Origin: Cellvibrionaceae bacterium 1162T.S.0a.05
GTDB taxonomy: Bacteria > Pseudomonadota > Gammaproteobacteria > Pseudomonadales > Cellvibrionaceae
DNA: 64,000 nt
Direction: 5' to 3'
NCBI GenBank assembly: GCA_000964245.1
Contig: LANB01000001.1
Location: 3,909,501-3,973,500 of the forward strand
Shown: one piece after another, positions 1 through 7,816 of the stretch
Numbering within the stretch: the stretch's first letter is position 1
Layout: each line of letters opens with the position of its first letter
Made by a program: the position numbers and the translations under genes
Notes under the pieces: generated by a model
Seen by the model: the letters and a program-made list of their open reading frames with translations, nothing else
Database searches by the model: none
Told to the model about the DNA's origin: nothing

Positions 1-159
1 GCCCAAGTGGTTCGCTGTGAAGCGAAAAAAGAAAGTTACCAGATTGCCGCTCGATTTCACCGCTTGAGCGATGCTGACAGACAGGTGCTATCGCGGCAAA
101 TACTCAAAGCACAAGTGAGTCAGAAAAAATCGCGTCTGGCGGAGAGTCTCAAAAAATAG
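1..159 (+). CDS. PilZ-like protein, C-terminal fragment (starts before the window)
   Basis: Frame 1 is open from the first base to a TAG at 157-159 and gives 52 residues. The visible part has a VVRCE beta strand, then a YQIAARF strand and a helix LSDADRQVLSRQIL, followed by a basic tail. That order (V-x-C strand, I-A-x-x-F strand, then a helix with D-R) is how PilZ c-di-GMP-binding domains usually end, so a PilZ protein is likely. The RxxxR and D/NxSxxG binding motifs would lie upstream of the window, so binding cannot be judged. The gene is followed after 37 bp by a small exported protein. Confidence 0.5.
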   Translation, partial: AQVVRCEAKKESYQIAARFHRLSDADRQVLSRQILKAQVSQKKSRLAESLKK

Positions 160-196
160 CAAAATAAGCGTATTCCCGAAATGAGGACTTAGCTGA

Positions 197-490
197 ATGA
201 AAAGTGTATTACGTGTATTGCTGGGGCTTTGCGCCGTTGGCAGCCTGGGACTGCAAGCCGAGGAAATTCGAATTCCCCTCGGCCAGCAAAACGCCACACC
301 CGAATGGCGCACCGCACAACCGGCAAGAGGAGCTACCAAAGCTCAAATAGAAGCCCAGTTCGGAACACCAGACAGCCGCAATGGCCCGAATGGTGATCCT
401 CCAATTTACTACTGGGAATATCCGGACTTTACTGTGTACTTTGAAGGCAATTATGTCATTCACGCCGTATCCAAACATATCAAGCAATAG
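197..490 (+). CDS. small exported protein, conserved in gammaproteobacteria
   Basis: 97 residues with a clear signal peptide (MKSVLRVLLGLCAVGSLGLQA, cleavage probably just before EE). The mature part has the pattern GATKAQIEAQFGTP, a GDPPIYYWEYP segment, then FTVYFEGNYVIHAV. This resembles short periplasmic proteins with a SmpA/OmlA-like fold, in which a first helix with Q-x-x-x-x-F-G-x-P precedes two strands. The function is unknown; some relatives are labelled phosphodiesterase without evidence I trust. It follows the PilZ-like gene on the same strand and may be cotranscribed with it. It converges on the GNAT gene with a 44-bp gap and no obvious terminator. Confidence 0.75.
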   Translation: MKSVLRVLLGLCAVGSLGLQAEEIRIPLGQQNATPEWRTAQPARGATKAQIEAQFGTPDSRNGPNGDPPIYYWEYPDFTVYFEGNYVIHAVSKHIKQ

Positions 491-534
491 ACGGCGTTTT
501 GTTACTCTATAACACCTCTAAATTTGCCTGATTT

Positions 535-1029
535 TTAAGCAGCATCAAGGCGTTTTTCCCAAAAAAGCGCCTTGCCCACTTCCGGCCTCAAGGCATAATT
601 TTCAAACCCAAACTTCTGATACGCTCGCTTTGCTGCCGTATTGCCTTCGAGCACCTCCAGCGTTATTTTGCAGCAACCACGCGCCAGCGCTTCGCTTTCT
701 ACCGCCTCCAATAGCAGTTTTGCCAAGCCTTTGCCTCGTGCTCCTTGATGAATGACAAAATCGTGAATATTGACCAGAGGTTGGCAGCGAAAGGTCGAAA
801 ACTGCATGAAACAGTTTGCAAGGCCTACTGCCTTGTCGCCTTTATAGACCAGAATGGAAAAAGCACCCGGGAAGTTGTGGAGCTTTTCGATAAGATGCTT
901 CTCGGTGTAGTCACTCAGGGCTTCGCCGCCTCCCATTGGATCCGCTGCGTAGTGTTTCAACAGTGTCAAAACATCCTCAGCGTCTCGCGGCGAAAGGTAG
1001 TTAACGAGCTGGCAATGCACTTCAGCCAT
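535..1029 (-). CDS. GNAT-family N-acetyltransferase
   Basis: 164 residues, a typical single-domain GNAT. The acetyl-CoA pyrophosphate loop (motif A, Q/RxxGxG/A) is GARGKGLAKLL at about residues 96-106, preceded by strand 4 VNIHDFVIHQ. Motif B is the NTAAKRAYQKFGF helix-turn at about 129-141. The N-terminal part has the usual helical lid, with an aromatic strand YKGDKAVGLANCFM. It would transfer an acetyl group from acetyl-CoA to an amine; the substrate cannot be read from sequence. It stands alone between convergent and divergent neighbours. The ATG at 1029 gives a normal family length. Confidence 0.85.
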   Translation of the reverse strand: MAEVHCQLVNYLSPRDAEDVLTLLKHYAADPMGGGEALSDYTEKHLIEKLHNFPGAFSILVYKGDKAVGLANCFMQFSTFRCQPLVNIHDFVIHQGARGKGLAKLLLEAVESEALARGCCKITLEVLEGNTAAKRAYQKFGFENYALRPEVGKALFWEKRLDAA

Positions 1030-1271
1030 ATTGAATCAGGCTCCTTTTAATTATTGATTTATTGATTGATTAGATTCCCGTAATAGCCTGGATACTGACC
1101 TGGTGTTGAGGTGTGGCGCTATTATGAATCTTCACCGTTTTCCAGAGCGCTAGCGCGATATTTCGCCAGCGAGTCTGCCTCTTTTTGTTAGAGCACACGC
1201 CAAGCAGTTGCCAGCCCACAGGAGTTCTGGAATTATTGGGAGCAATTATAAAACCATATGGGCAGTTAAAC

Positions 1272-2771
1272 ATGACGAATCCGGTTAATCGCTTTTTCCA
1301 GGGGCATCCTGCGGGGCTTCCTACGCTTTTTTTTACGGAAATGTGGGAGCGTATGAGCTACTACGGTATGCGCGCGCTACTCATTTTATTTATGACAACA
1401 GCCATTCAGGAAGGCGGCCTGGCTTTCAGTGTTGAGACCGCCGCAGCAATATACGGCCTTTACACTGGCGCGGTATATTTCATGGGGCTACCAGGGGGAT
1501 GGCTCGCGGATCGATTGATCGGCTCGCAACGCGCTGTTTGGTACGGCGGTGTGATTATTATGTGTGGGCATATCGTACTCGCCATACCCAATGAAAAAAC
1601 GTTTTTTGTCGGTTTGATTCTGGTTGTTCTCGGAACGGGTTTATTGAAACCGAATATTTCAGCCCTCGTCGGTGCGCTTTATGCGCCGGCAGACGAACGC
1701 CGAGACAGTGGCTATACCCTTTACTATATGGGCATCAATCTTGGCTCAGTCATCGGCTACACCATTTGTGGCTATCTCGCTGAAAATGTCGGCTGGCATT
1801 GGGGTTTCGGTGCTGCTGCAGTGGGGATGGCTTTGGGTCTCGTCCAATACCGGCTCACCTTGTATAAACTCGAAGGCGCAGGGGCAGAGCCCATCAAAGA
1901 ACTCGCACCGCAAGGGCGAACGTTGTCCTGGTCGTTAATCATTGCGTTTCTGGCCGGACTTAGTCTCGTTACTTTAGCCATGCTGTTTGGCGCCTTGCAA
2001 TTTGACCCGCGCACACTGGCTGAAAAAACGGCAATTGTGATCCTGTCAGTCTTTTTTATTTACTATGCCTTTATATTCTTTTTCGGCGAGCTTGATGGGC
2101 CCGAGAAAAAGCGTCTTGGCGCTCTCTTTCTGATCTGTATTGCATCTGCGTGCTTTTGGTCTGGGTTTGAACAAGCAGGTTCTTCTCTAAACTTATTTGG
2201 TCGCGACTATACAGATCGGATGTTGGGTAGCTTTGAAATCCCGGCTTCCTGGTTTCAATCCGTTAATTCTATTTTTATTTTAACGCTCTCGCCTTTTTTT
2301 GCGTGGATGTGGATCAGTCTTGGTAAACGCATGTTGGACCCTTCTTATAGCATTAAATGCGGGATCGGTATCGTGATTATGGCCAGCGGTTTTATCTGCA
2401 TGTACTTTGCTGCGCACATCGCCGCAAGCGGCATGAAGGCCGCAGCCTACTGGCTGGTTATGACCTATTTTCTTCACACTGTAGGTGAACTGTGTTTAAG
2501 CCCCGTAGCTTTGAGCGCAGTGAGTAAACTTGCTCCTCGGCGTTTTGCTGGCCAGCTAATGGGCGTATTTATTTTGACCTATTCCATAGGCAGTGTTATT
2601 GCAGGTTTACTGGCAGGTAATTTCAACCCGGAAAAAATTGATGAATTACCTGGCCTGTTTTTACAAATCAGCTTATTCAGTATCGCGATCGGAATCGTCG
2701 TTTTTCTTCTCAGCCTGAAAACAAGGCACTGGGAAAAATACGCAGACGCCGACACTTCAGAAAACACATAA
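1272..2771 (+). CDS. POT/PTR-family proton-coupled di-/tripeptide transporter
   Basis: 499 residues from the ATG at 1272. A longer in-frame reading exists from 1185, but its extra 29 residues lack family character, and the start MTNPVNRFFQGHP fits the family. The proton-coupling ExxER motif is EMWER (residues 23-27) followed by MSYYG. The PTR2 signature region reads LLKPNISALVG and GINLGSVIG. About 12-14 hydrophobic segments span the inner membrane. The family imports di- and tripeptides with protons. The next gene, 31 bp downstream, encodes a lipoprotein peptidase that would release dipeptides, so the pair looks like one peptide-utilisation operon. No strong Shine-Dalgarno is seen. Confidence 0.92.
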   Translation: MTNPVNRFFQGHPAGLPTLFFTEMWERMSYYGMRALLILFMTTAIQEGGLAFSVETAAAIYGLYTGAVYFMGLPGGWLADRLIGSQRAVWYGGVIIMCGHIVLAIPNEKTFFVGLILVVLGTGLLKPNISALVGALYAPADERRDSGYTLYYMGINLGSVIGYTICGYLAENVGWHWGFGAAAVGMALGLVQYRLTLYKLEGAGAEPIKELAPQGRTLSWSLIIAFLAGLSLVTLAMLFGALQFDPRTLAEKTAIVILSVFFIYYAFIFFFGELDGPEKKRLGALFLICIASACFWSGFEQAGSSLNLFGRDYTDRMLGSFEIPASWFQSVNSIFILTLSPFFAWMWISLGKRMLDPSYSIKCGIGIVIMASGFICMYFAAHIAASGMKAAAYWLVMTYFLHTVGELCLSPVALSAVSKLAPRRFAGQLMGVFILTYSIGSVIAGLLAGNFNPEKIDELPGLFLQISLFSIAIGIVVFLLSLKTRHWEKYADADTSENT

Positions 2772-2802
2772 TTTATTCACCCTCAACCCAAGTGGACCAC
2801 AA

Positions 2803-4647
2803 ATGAAAAAACAACTTTACCTTTGTTTAATCATCGCAAGTAGCCTTACCCTGGCAGCTTGCAATAAGGAAGCTGCAACCGGGGATACCCCCCAGACCGC
2901 TAAGACAGTTGCCCCCGAGATGAGCGCCGAGGAGTTTCTCGTTTATATGGATGAGAAAGTTCGAGAGGCGGCGCGAGAGTTAAATGCGGCACAATGGGTG
3001 CGCATGACTTACATCATCGACGACACCGCGATATTGGCAACCAACGCTTATACGCGTTATATGGAATTAGAGGAAGCCTTACTGAAACAGGCCTCCCAAT
3101 ATGACCGCAGCAAAATGGACCCGAAAACGCGACACGCGTTCAATAATTTACTGCTCGGCCAAACACTTTTACCACCGGAAACTGAAGAGGACCGCAAACG
3201 TCTTGCTGAGGTGAATACGCTGATGGAAGGCGCTTATGGTTCTGGCAAGTATTGTAAAGGCGAAGGTGATGATCAGGTATGTCAAAACCTCGTGGAGCTT
3301 TCTCGCGTTTTACGTGAAAGTCGCGATTACGATGAACAGCTCGACGCCTGGGTTGGTTGGCGTACCGTATCCCCGGCTTACAAGGATAAATATGCAGAAT
3401 TTGTCGAGCTTGCAAACAAAGGCGCACGGGCCTATGGCTTTTCAGATCTCGGCGACTCATGGAAAAGTGGTTACGATATGACTGGCGATGAATTTGAAGC
3501 TGAGACCGAACGTCTATGGTCTCAAGTCAAACCACTTTACGAAGAGCTCCACTGTTATACGCGCAACAAGCTTGCGGACTTTTACGGTGAAGACAAGGTC
3601 AGTAAAGAGGAACCCATTCCTGCACACTTACTGGGAAATATGTGGTCGCAACAATGGGATGAGATTTACGATCTGGTAGTCCCCTACCCTGATGTTAAAG
3701 CACTGAATATTACCGCTGCGCTTGTTGAAAAAGACATGGATGCAATTGAAATAACCAAAGCAGCCGAAAACTTTTTTGTTTCACTCGGCTTGCAGGAATT
3801 ACCCCAAAGTTTTTGGGAAAAATCTATGTTGGTTAAACCACGTGACCGTGAAGTTGTATGCCATGCCTCGGCGTGGACAATGGATGGTAAAACCGACGTA
3901 CGCATAAAGCAATGTGTGGAACCCACGGCCGAAGAATTTCAAACCATGCACCACGAGCTGGGCCATATCTACTATGACCTTGAATACAATCATCACCCTC
4001 TGATTTTCCAGGGTGGCGCGCACGATGGTTTTCATGAAGCCATTGGCGATACGATAGCGCTTTCCATGACACCGGGCTACCTGAAAGAAATTGGTTTGTT
4101 TTCTTCCATCGAAGAAAATGAACAGGCTGAAATTAATCATTTAATGAAAGTGGCGCTCGACAAAATTGCGTTCTTGCCTTTTGGTAAATTAATCGATCAG
4201 TGGCGCTGGAAAGTGTTCTCGGGAGAAGTCACGCCAGATACCTATAACGCCGCGTGGTGGGAATTGCGCACACAGTACCAAGGCATAAAACCGCCGGTAC
4301 CGCGCAGCGAAGCGGACTTTGATCCGGGTGCGAAATATCATATCCCAGGAAATACTCCTTACACGCGTTACTTCCTGTCTCATGTGATGCAATTTCAATT
4401 TCATAAGGCGCTCTGTGATGCCTCTGGATATGAAGGGCCTTTGCACAAGTGTTCCATATACAACAATAAGGATGCGGGCAAAGTTTTACAAAATTTGCTT
4501 TCAAAAGGCGCGAGCCAACCTTGGGCCGACACCCTTGAAGAAGCAATTGGTACTCGTCAAATGGACGGCGCAGCAATTGCAGAATATTTTGCACCACTCA
4601 ACACCTGGTTAAAGGAACAAAATCAGGGTTTGAGTTGCGGTTGGTAA
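2803..4647 (+). CDS. peptidase M2 (ACE-like) dipeptidyl carboxypeptidase, lipoprotein
   Basis: 614 residues. The lipoprotein signal is MKKQLYLCLIIASSLTLAAC, with a lipobox LAAC, so the enzyme is probably tethered in the envelope. The zinc site is HELGH at residues 384-388, with the third ligand at E412 in FHEAIGDT; the 24-residue spacing equals that of animal ACE (383/387/411). A further family mark is NHHPLIFQGGAHDGFHE. M2 enzymes remove C-terminal dipeptides from oligopeptides. The gene lies 31 bp after a POT transporter for di-/tripeptides and ends in a strong terminator, so the two form a closed transcription unit. The length matches bacterial M2 enzymes. Confidence 0.95.
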   Translation: MKKQLYLCLIIASSLTLAACNKEAATGDTPQTAKTVAPEMSAEEFLVYMDEKVREAARELNAAQWVRMTYIIDDTAILATNAYTRYMELEEALLKQASQYDRSKMDPKTRHAFNNLLLGQTLLPPETEEDRKRLAEVNTLMEGAYGSGKYCKGEGDDQVCQNLVELSRVLRESRDYDEQLDAWVGWRTVSPAYKDKYAEFVELANKGARAYGFSDLGDSWKSGYDMTGDEFEAETERLWSQVKPLYEELHCYTRNKLADFYGEDKVSKEEPIPAHLLGNMWSQQWDEIYDLVVPYPDVKALNITAALVEKDMDAIEITKAAENFFVSLGLQELPQSFWEKSMLVKPRDREVVCHASAWTMDGKTDVRIKQCVEPTAEEFQTMHHELGHIYYDLEYNHHPLIFQGGAHDGFHEAIGDTIALSMTPGYLKEIGLFSSIEENEQAEINHLMKVALDKIAFLPFGKLIDQWRWKVFSGEVTPDTYNAAWWELRTQYQGIKPPVPRSEADFDPGAKYHIPGNTPYTRYFLSHVMQFQFHKALCDASGYEGPLHKCSIYNNKDAGKVLQNLLSKGASQPWADTLEEAIGTRQMDGAAIAEYFAPLNTWLKEQNQGLSCGW

Positions 4648-4662
4648 ACAACGAGCTCAAAC

Positions 4663-4696
4663 AAAAAAGCCCCGGTCTTGACCGGGGCTTTTTTTT
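4663..4696. terminator. strong bidirectional rho-independent terminator
   Basis: A nine-pair GC-rich stem AGCCCCGGT / ACCGGGGCT (4668-4676 and 4681-4689) with a 4-nt CTTG loop is followed by a T run and preceded by an A run. It can therefore stop both the M2 peptidase transcript and the convergent receptor gene that ends at 4737. Confidence 0.93.
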
Positions 4697-4736
4697 GCAA
4701 GCGACTGATTTAAAAAACACGCCGCTAAGATGAAGG

Positions 4737-6113
4737 TTATTTCTTCGTGAGTTTTGTAATCATAATCTTCACGCTGTTTTTCAAGCGATCAATCGACTTG
4801 GCCAATTCACCAATCTCATCTTTACGCTGTACTTCTTCAATTGGCAAATCCAGATTCTTACCCTTACTGATTTGCTCCGCAATTTCGGTAAGATGCTCAA
4901 TCGGCTTGGAGAAAGTACTTGAGAAGACATAAGTCACAGCGATTACGATGATCAAAAAGATAACCGAAGCCATCAAGTTGTACTGGATCAACTGGTAAAC
5001 CTGTTGATTGATCTTGAATTCACCCGCTTTCACCTCTTCATCAATATTATCAATGTAAGCGCCGGAACCGATAATCCAGCCAGTCGGTTCGTGCAGACGA
5101 ACGAAGGACATTTTAGGCAAACGCTCAGTTAAACCTTGTGGCGTCGGTTTCGGCCACAAATAGTCGACAAAGCCCGAACCATCGCTACTTGCTGCGGTGA
5201 CTTCTGCAAATGCCTGGAAAAGATTCTGATCAACACCCAGAGCATTATTGTATTTTGGATCATCCAATATCGTTCCATCGAGCTCAGGGACGGTGGGATG
5301 CATAATCATATAAGGGTAAGGAAGCGTATTGTCATTAATCCAGAAATAGCCCGTCCCTTCAGCATAACGCATGGATTTAATCGCTTGCTTAATCTGGTTT
5401 TCAATCTCTATCCGCGCATCATCAATGTAGATACCCGTCCCCAGGATCCAACCCCAGTCATCATAGCGTCGAACATAGGAAAGTTTGGGCACCTCTTCAT
5501 CCGTTACACCACCGTCTTCGGTTGGCTTGGGCCAGAGGTAATCCACGTAGCCTTCTTTGGCATCACGCGTAATTTCAACGAAAGCCTGGAAAAGGTTTTT
5601 ACGAATGCCTTGCGCATTGTTGTATTTACGGCTGTTTAGAATTTTCCCATCAAGATCGGGAACGGTTGGGTGCATTACCATGCGAGGATAAGGTTCGCCA
5701 ACATCGTTGATCCAGATATAGCCTGTACCGCCGTCAAAACGCAGCTCACGAATTTCCGCCAAAGCACGCTGCTTGGCTGTCTCTTCAGAAATACGACCGG
5801 TATCCACCATCCGCTTATAGCGACTAATAATGGTATCACCCGTGTTAATAATGTCGTGCAAACGTCTCTCGTAAAACTTCCCGAGATAATCAAGATCAGA
5901 AAGGTTTTGATGATACTTATCAATTGTTTCGTAGGCGACATCAACAAGGTCTTTCAAATGGTCCTTGACCTGGTCGAGCTTCTCTTCCTGAAGTGTTTGC
6001 AGACGCTCCTTACCTTGCAGTTTAATATTGTATGCACTTAACGCTGTAATCAGGCCCACTACGAGAGCAAGAAACAACGAAGTGAACAACATAATTTTTA
6101 CGCGTATTTTCAT
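4737..6113 (-). CDS. double-Cache, HAMP membrane receptor without an output domain
   Basis: 458 residues. TM1 is near residues 8-28. Two tandem type-2 Cache (sCache_2/SMP_2) modules follow, each with G-T-G-Y-x-W-I-N-D, P-Y-P-x-M-x-M-H-P-T-V-P, KYNNA-x-G, NLFQAF, VDYLWPKP and a W-x-x-G-x-G/S-x-Y-I-D ending, so they look like an internal duplication. TM2 is near 375-397, then a HAMP linker with LTEIAEQISKG and DEIGELAKSIDRL. The protein stops about 20 residues after HAMP. There is no methyl-accepting, kinase, GGDEF or EAL domain, and only about 40 bp separate its stop from a terminator, so no severed domain lies downstream. Related Cache modules bind carboxylates. A small gene (6152-6427) lies upstream in the same operon and may be its partner. 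Confidence 0.88.
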   Translation of the reverse strand: MKIRVKIMLFTSLFLALVVGLITALSAYNIKLQGKERLQTLQEEKLDQVKDHLKDLVDVAYETIDKYHQNLSDLDYLGKFYERRLHDIINTGDTIISRYKRMVDTGRISEETAKQRALAEIRELRFDGGTGYIWINDVGEPYPRMVMHPTVPDLDGKILNSRKYNNAQGIRKNLFQAFVEITRDAKEGYVDYLWPKPTEDGGVTDEEVPKLSYVRRYDDWGWILGTGIYIDDARIEIENQIKQAIKSMRYAEGTGYFWINDNTLPYPYMIMHPTVPELDGTILDDPKYNNALGVDQNLFQAFAEVTAASSDGSGFVDYLWPKPTPQGLTERLPKMSFVRLHEPTGWIIGSGAYIDNIDEEVKAGEFKINQQVYQLIQYNLMASVIFLIIVIAVTYVFSSTFSKPIEHLTEIAEQISKGKNLDLPIEEVQRKDEIGELAKSIDRLKNSVKIMITKLTKK

Positions 6114-6151
6114 AGGGGGCTATACCTCAATGCCATTCGTTTATTCAAATA

Positions 6152-6427
6152 TTAGCGACTACGGAATACACTGATCGCCTCGATCTGGAAAACCTGATCG
6201 ATAAAATTCTTTTTTTGCTCTTCATCATCAATAGAATGACAAAGTTTATTTACATACAAATGTATGTGTCTAAGACTGGGTCTTTTGTTTTGGCTTTGTA
6301 ATTTCTTAGCCCACTCTTCACGCGCTTCATCACACAGAATAGACGCAACTGGCCCAACTTCTTCGGAAAACAGGTCTTCGATTTTTTCAAGCACACTGCC
6401 GATTACTTTGTCTTGTTGACTTTCCAT
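6152..6427 (-). CDS. small protein, possible DUF8082-like helical domain
   Basis: A 91-residue protein from the ATG at 6427 (MESQQDKVIGSVLEK), which has AAGAGA about 9 nt upstream. A 129-residue reading from 6541 is possible, but its first 38 residues look non-coding. The core has IEDLFSEEVGPVASILCDEA, then a basic linker, then YVNKLCHSIDDEEQKKNFIDQVF. The pattern E-x-x-x-G-P-x-A followed by L-x-x-x-I then a charged -x-x-F-I/L-x-x-V resembles short all-alpha domains found at the end of some kinases, cyclases and response regulators (I recall DUF8082). There is no signal or TM. It lies 38 bp before the receptor gene on the same strand. Function unknown. Confidence 0.6.
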   Translation of the reverse strand: MESQQDKVIGSVLEKIEDLFSEEVGPVASILCDEAREEWAKKLQSQNKRPSLRHIHLYVNKLCHSIDDEEQKKNFIDQVFQIEAISVFRSR

Positions 6428-7190
6428 ATTGAATTCTCTTTGTCTCTGCCTAAAGTCAAAAATGTCTCGCAGCTCGCTGTTCCGAATATTCAAAGTGGCA
6501 TGCGCATGCATTGCTAGCAATAAAAAAGCGACACGCGCCACATTTTCAAAGATGAGCTGGTTAAATTTATACTTATTTTGAGGAGATAAAGGGGATACAC
6601 ACGCCTTTCTTGCCCTTGATTTTGCCCTTGATCACCCCTGATCACTTTCCTGCCTTTCAATTTATAACATTGCTGGTACACAAGTATTTAGGGCTTGAAT
6701 GCTGCTTATCGAAGACCTATGTTCATTTTTGTTAAACCTTGCGTCAAGTAATTGCCACAATCTTTATCACGTTAAACTATACGCCAACAATTCGACTTTG
6801 GTTTTAGTCCACGACCTGATTTGGGCTGGGCCTGAATTAAAATGGAGATGTACGGATTGATTTTTGTTTGAGCTCTGTAGCTCAAGGTCTCTTAGCGAAG
6901 GGAGCCATCCCGTCAAAAACCATCGGAACGACTCACCCTTTTTATACTGGAAGTTTAATTTGAACTGTAGGCGAAGTAGTTTGCCTATGAAAATTTCTCG
7001 GAAGTTCTTTCAACGACAAAAATGGGGATTTATCTTGTAAGCAACTAAAAGGATCATTCTCGCGTCATTATTTTTCACAAAGCCTTTGTCGCGAAACAAA
7101 AAAGAGTTAACCTCTCACAAAATAATAAAATCCTTCGCCTTGCAGAAAATCACTCTTAATTTAACAAGATTAATTTTAGCGAGGCAGTTA
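6428..7190. other. long AT-rich intergenic region with two hairpins and a direct repeat
   Basis: No convincing gene is seen between the minus-strand small protein and the plus-strand secreted protein at 7191. An 11-bp direct repeat TTGCCCTTGAT occurs at 6610-6620 and 6622-6632, with a degenerate third copy after it. Hairpin 1 is TTGAGC/GCTCAA (6868-6873, 6880-6885). Hairpin 2 is TAGGCGAA/TTTGCCTA with a GTAG loop (6968-6987). Both hairpins lie where a long leader of the 7191 gene would be. No known riboswitch consensus was recognised. The region must hold divergent promoters for both flanking operons. Confidence 0.5.
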
Positions 7191-7730
7191 ATGAAAAATT
7201 TCGTTCTCTATATTTTCCTGATTCTTTTTACATCCAAGGCATTTGCATTCGATTTTTCCTGCTCGGAAATAACCGGCCTACTATCAGTGGTTCCTGATAC
7301 AGAGTGTGAAGTTGTTCATTCACCACTTCGTGATTATGCTTTTCCAACATCAAGATTTGTTGCAGAAACAGGTGTACCCAATGAAGAAGCCTGTTTTACA
7401 GGTAACTTACAATTTGAAGCGGATGGTAAAAACTATATTGGCCATGCCATGATTGGCCAAACGATAAACAGCTTCCCGGCAATACCCGCCACACCACAAA
7501 TGTTCTCCGCATCAGATATCGTCAAAATACGCAATGAACACGGCAAAAGAAAAGGCAGCTTGTTTCTAAAGCATTTCGCTCTGATTGATTTCAGTGTATT
7601 TCAATTTGATGAAGAGGTCGCCATTGTTGGTGGCACTGGCCGTTATCGAGGCGCCCGTGGTCAATTACAAATAAGCGGCAATTTATTTACAGGTGCTGAG
7701 GTATCGGGGTCCGTCTGTACAATTTTTTAA
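7191..7730 (+). CDS. secreted protein with allene oxide cyclase / dirigent-like barrel motif
   Basis: 179 residues from the ATG at 7191, chosen because it has GAGG six bases upstream and begins directly with a signal peptide (MKNFVLYIFLILFTSKAFA). A longer frame from 7086 would put 35 polar residues in front of that signal. The mature protein has four cysteines and ends in the motif AIVGGTGRYRGARGQLQISG. The G-G-T-G-x-Y-x-G/R-A-x-G signature is typical of the eight-stranded barrel of allene oxide cyclase and dirigent proteins. Bacterial members are uncharacterised secreted proteins, so no reaction is proposed. The gene and its upstream gap look more AT-rich than neighbours by eye. Confidence 0.75.
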   Translation: MKNFVLYIFLILFTSKAFAFDFSCSEITGLLSVVPDTECEVVHSPLRDYAFPTSRFVAETGVPNEEACFTGNLQFEADGKNYIGHAMIGQTINSFPAIPATPQMFSASDIVKIRNEHGKRKGSLFLKHFALIDFSVFQFDEEVAIVGGTGRYRGARGQLQISGNLFTGAEVSGSVCTIF

Positions 7731-7745
7731 AACATTGTCGTGCAT

Positions 7746-7778
7746 CTCAGCACCCACAGAAATTGAGTGGGTGCTGAG
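7746..7778. terminator. hairpin between convergent genes, probable terminator
   Basis: A perfect 12-bp stem CTCAGCACCCAC / GTGGGTGCTGAG with a 9-nt loop lies 16 bp after the secreted barrel gene and 38 bp before the end of sthA. The T tract on the plus strand is interrupted (TTGAACTGATTTT), so efficiency is uncertain, but the position fits a shared terminator. Confidence 0.6.
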
Positions 7779-7816
7779 TTGAACTGATTTTAACGCAGCA
7801 AAACGATTGCAGGTTA

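Noticed and set aside
1185-1271. Longer N-terminus for the POT transporter
   Set aside because: The 29 added residues lack family character and the ATG at 1272 begins with typical POT sequence.
1070-1273. Minus-strand 67-residue frame upstream of the POT gene
   Set aside because: No ribosome site, no recognisable pattern and overlap with the transporter leader; treated as chance.
6840-6950. c-di-GMP (GEMM) riboswitch in the gap before the barrel protein
   Set aside because: The region has hairpins and a GGGAGCCATCCCG stretch, but the conserved GEMM core bases could not be matched.
7086-7190. Longer N-terminus for the secreted barrel protein
   Set aside because: It would bury the signal peptide behind 35 polar residues; the ATG at 7191 has GAGG at proper spacing.
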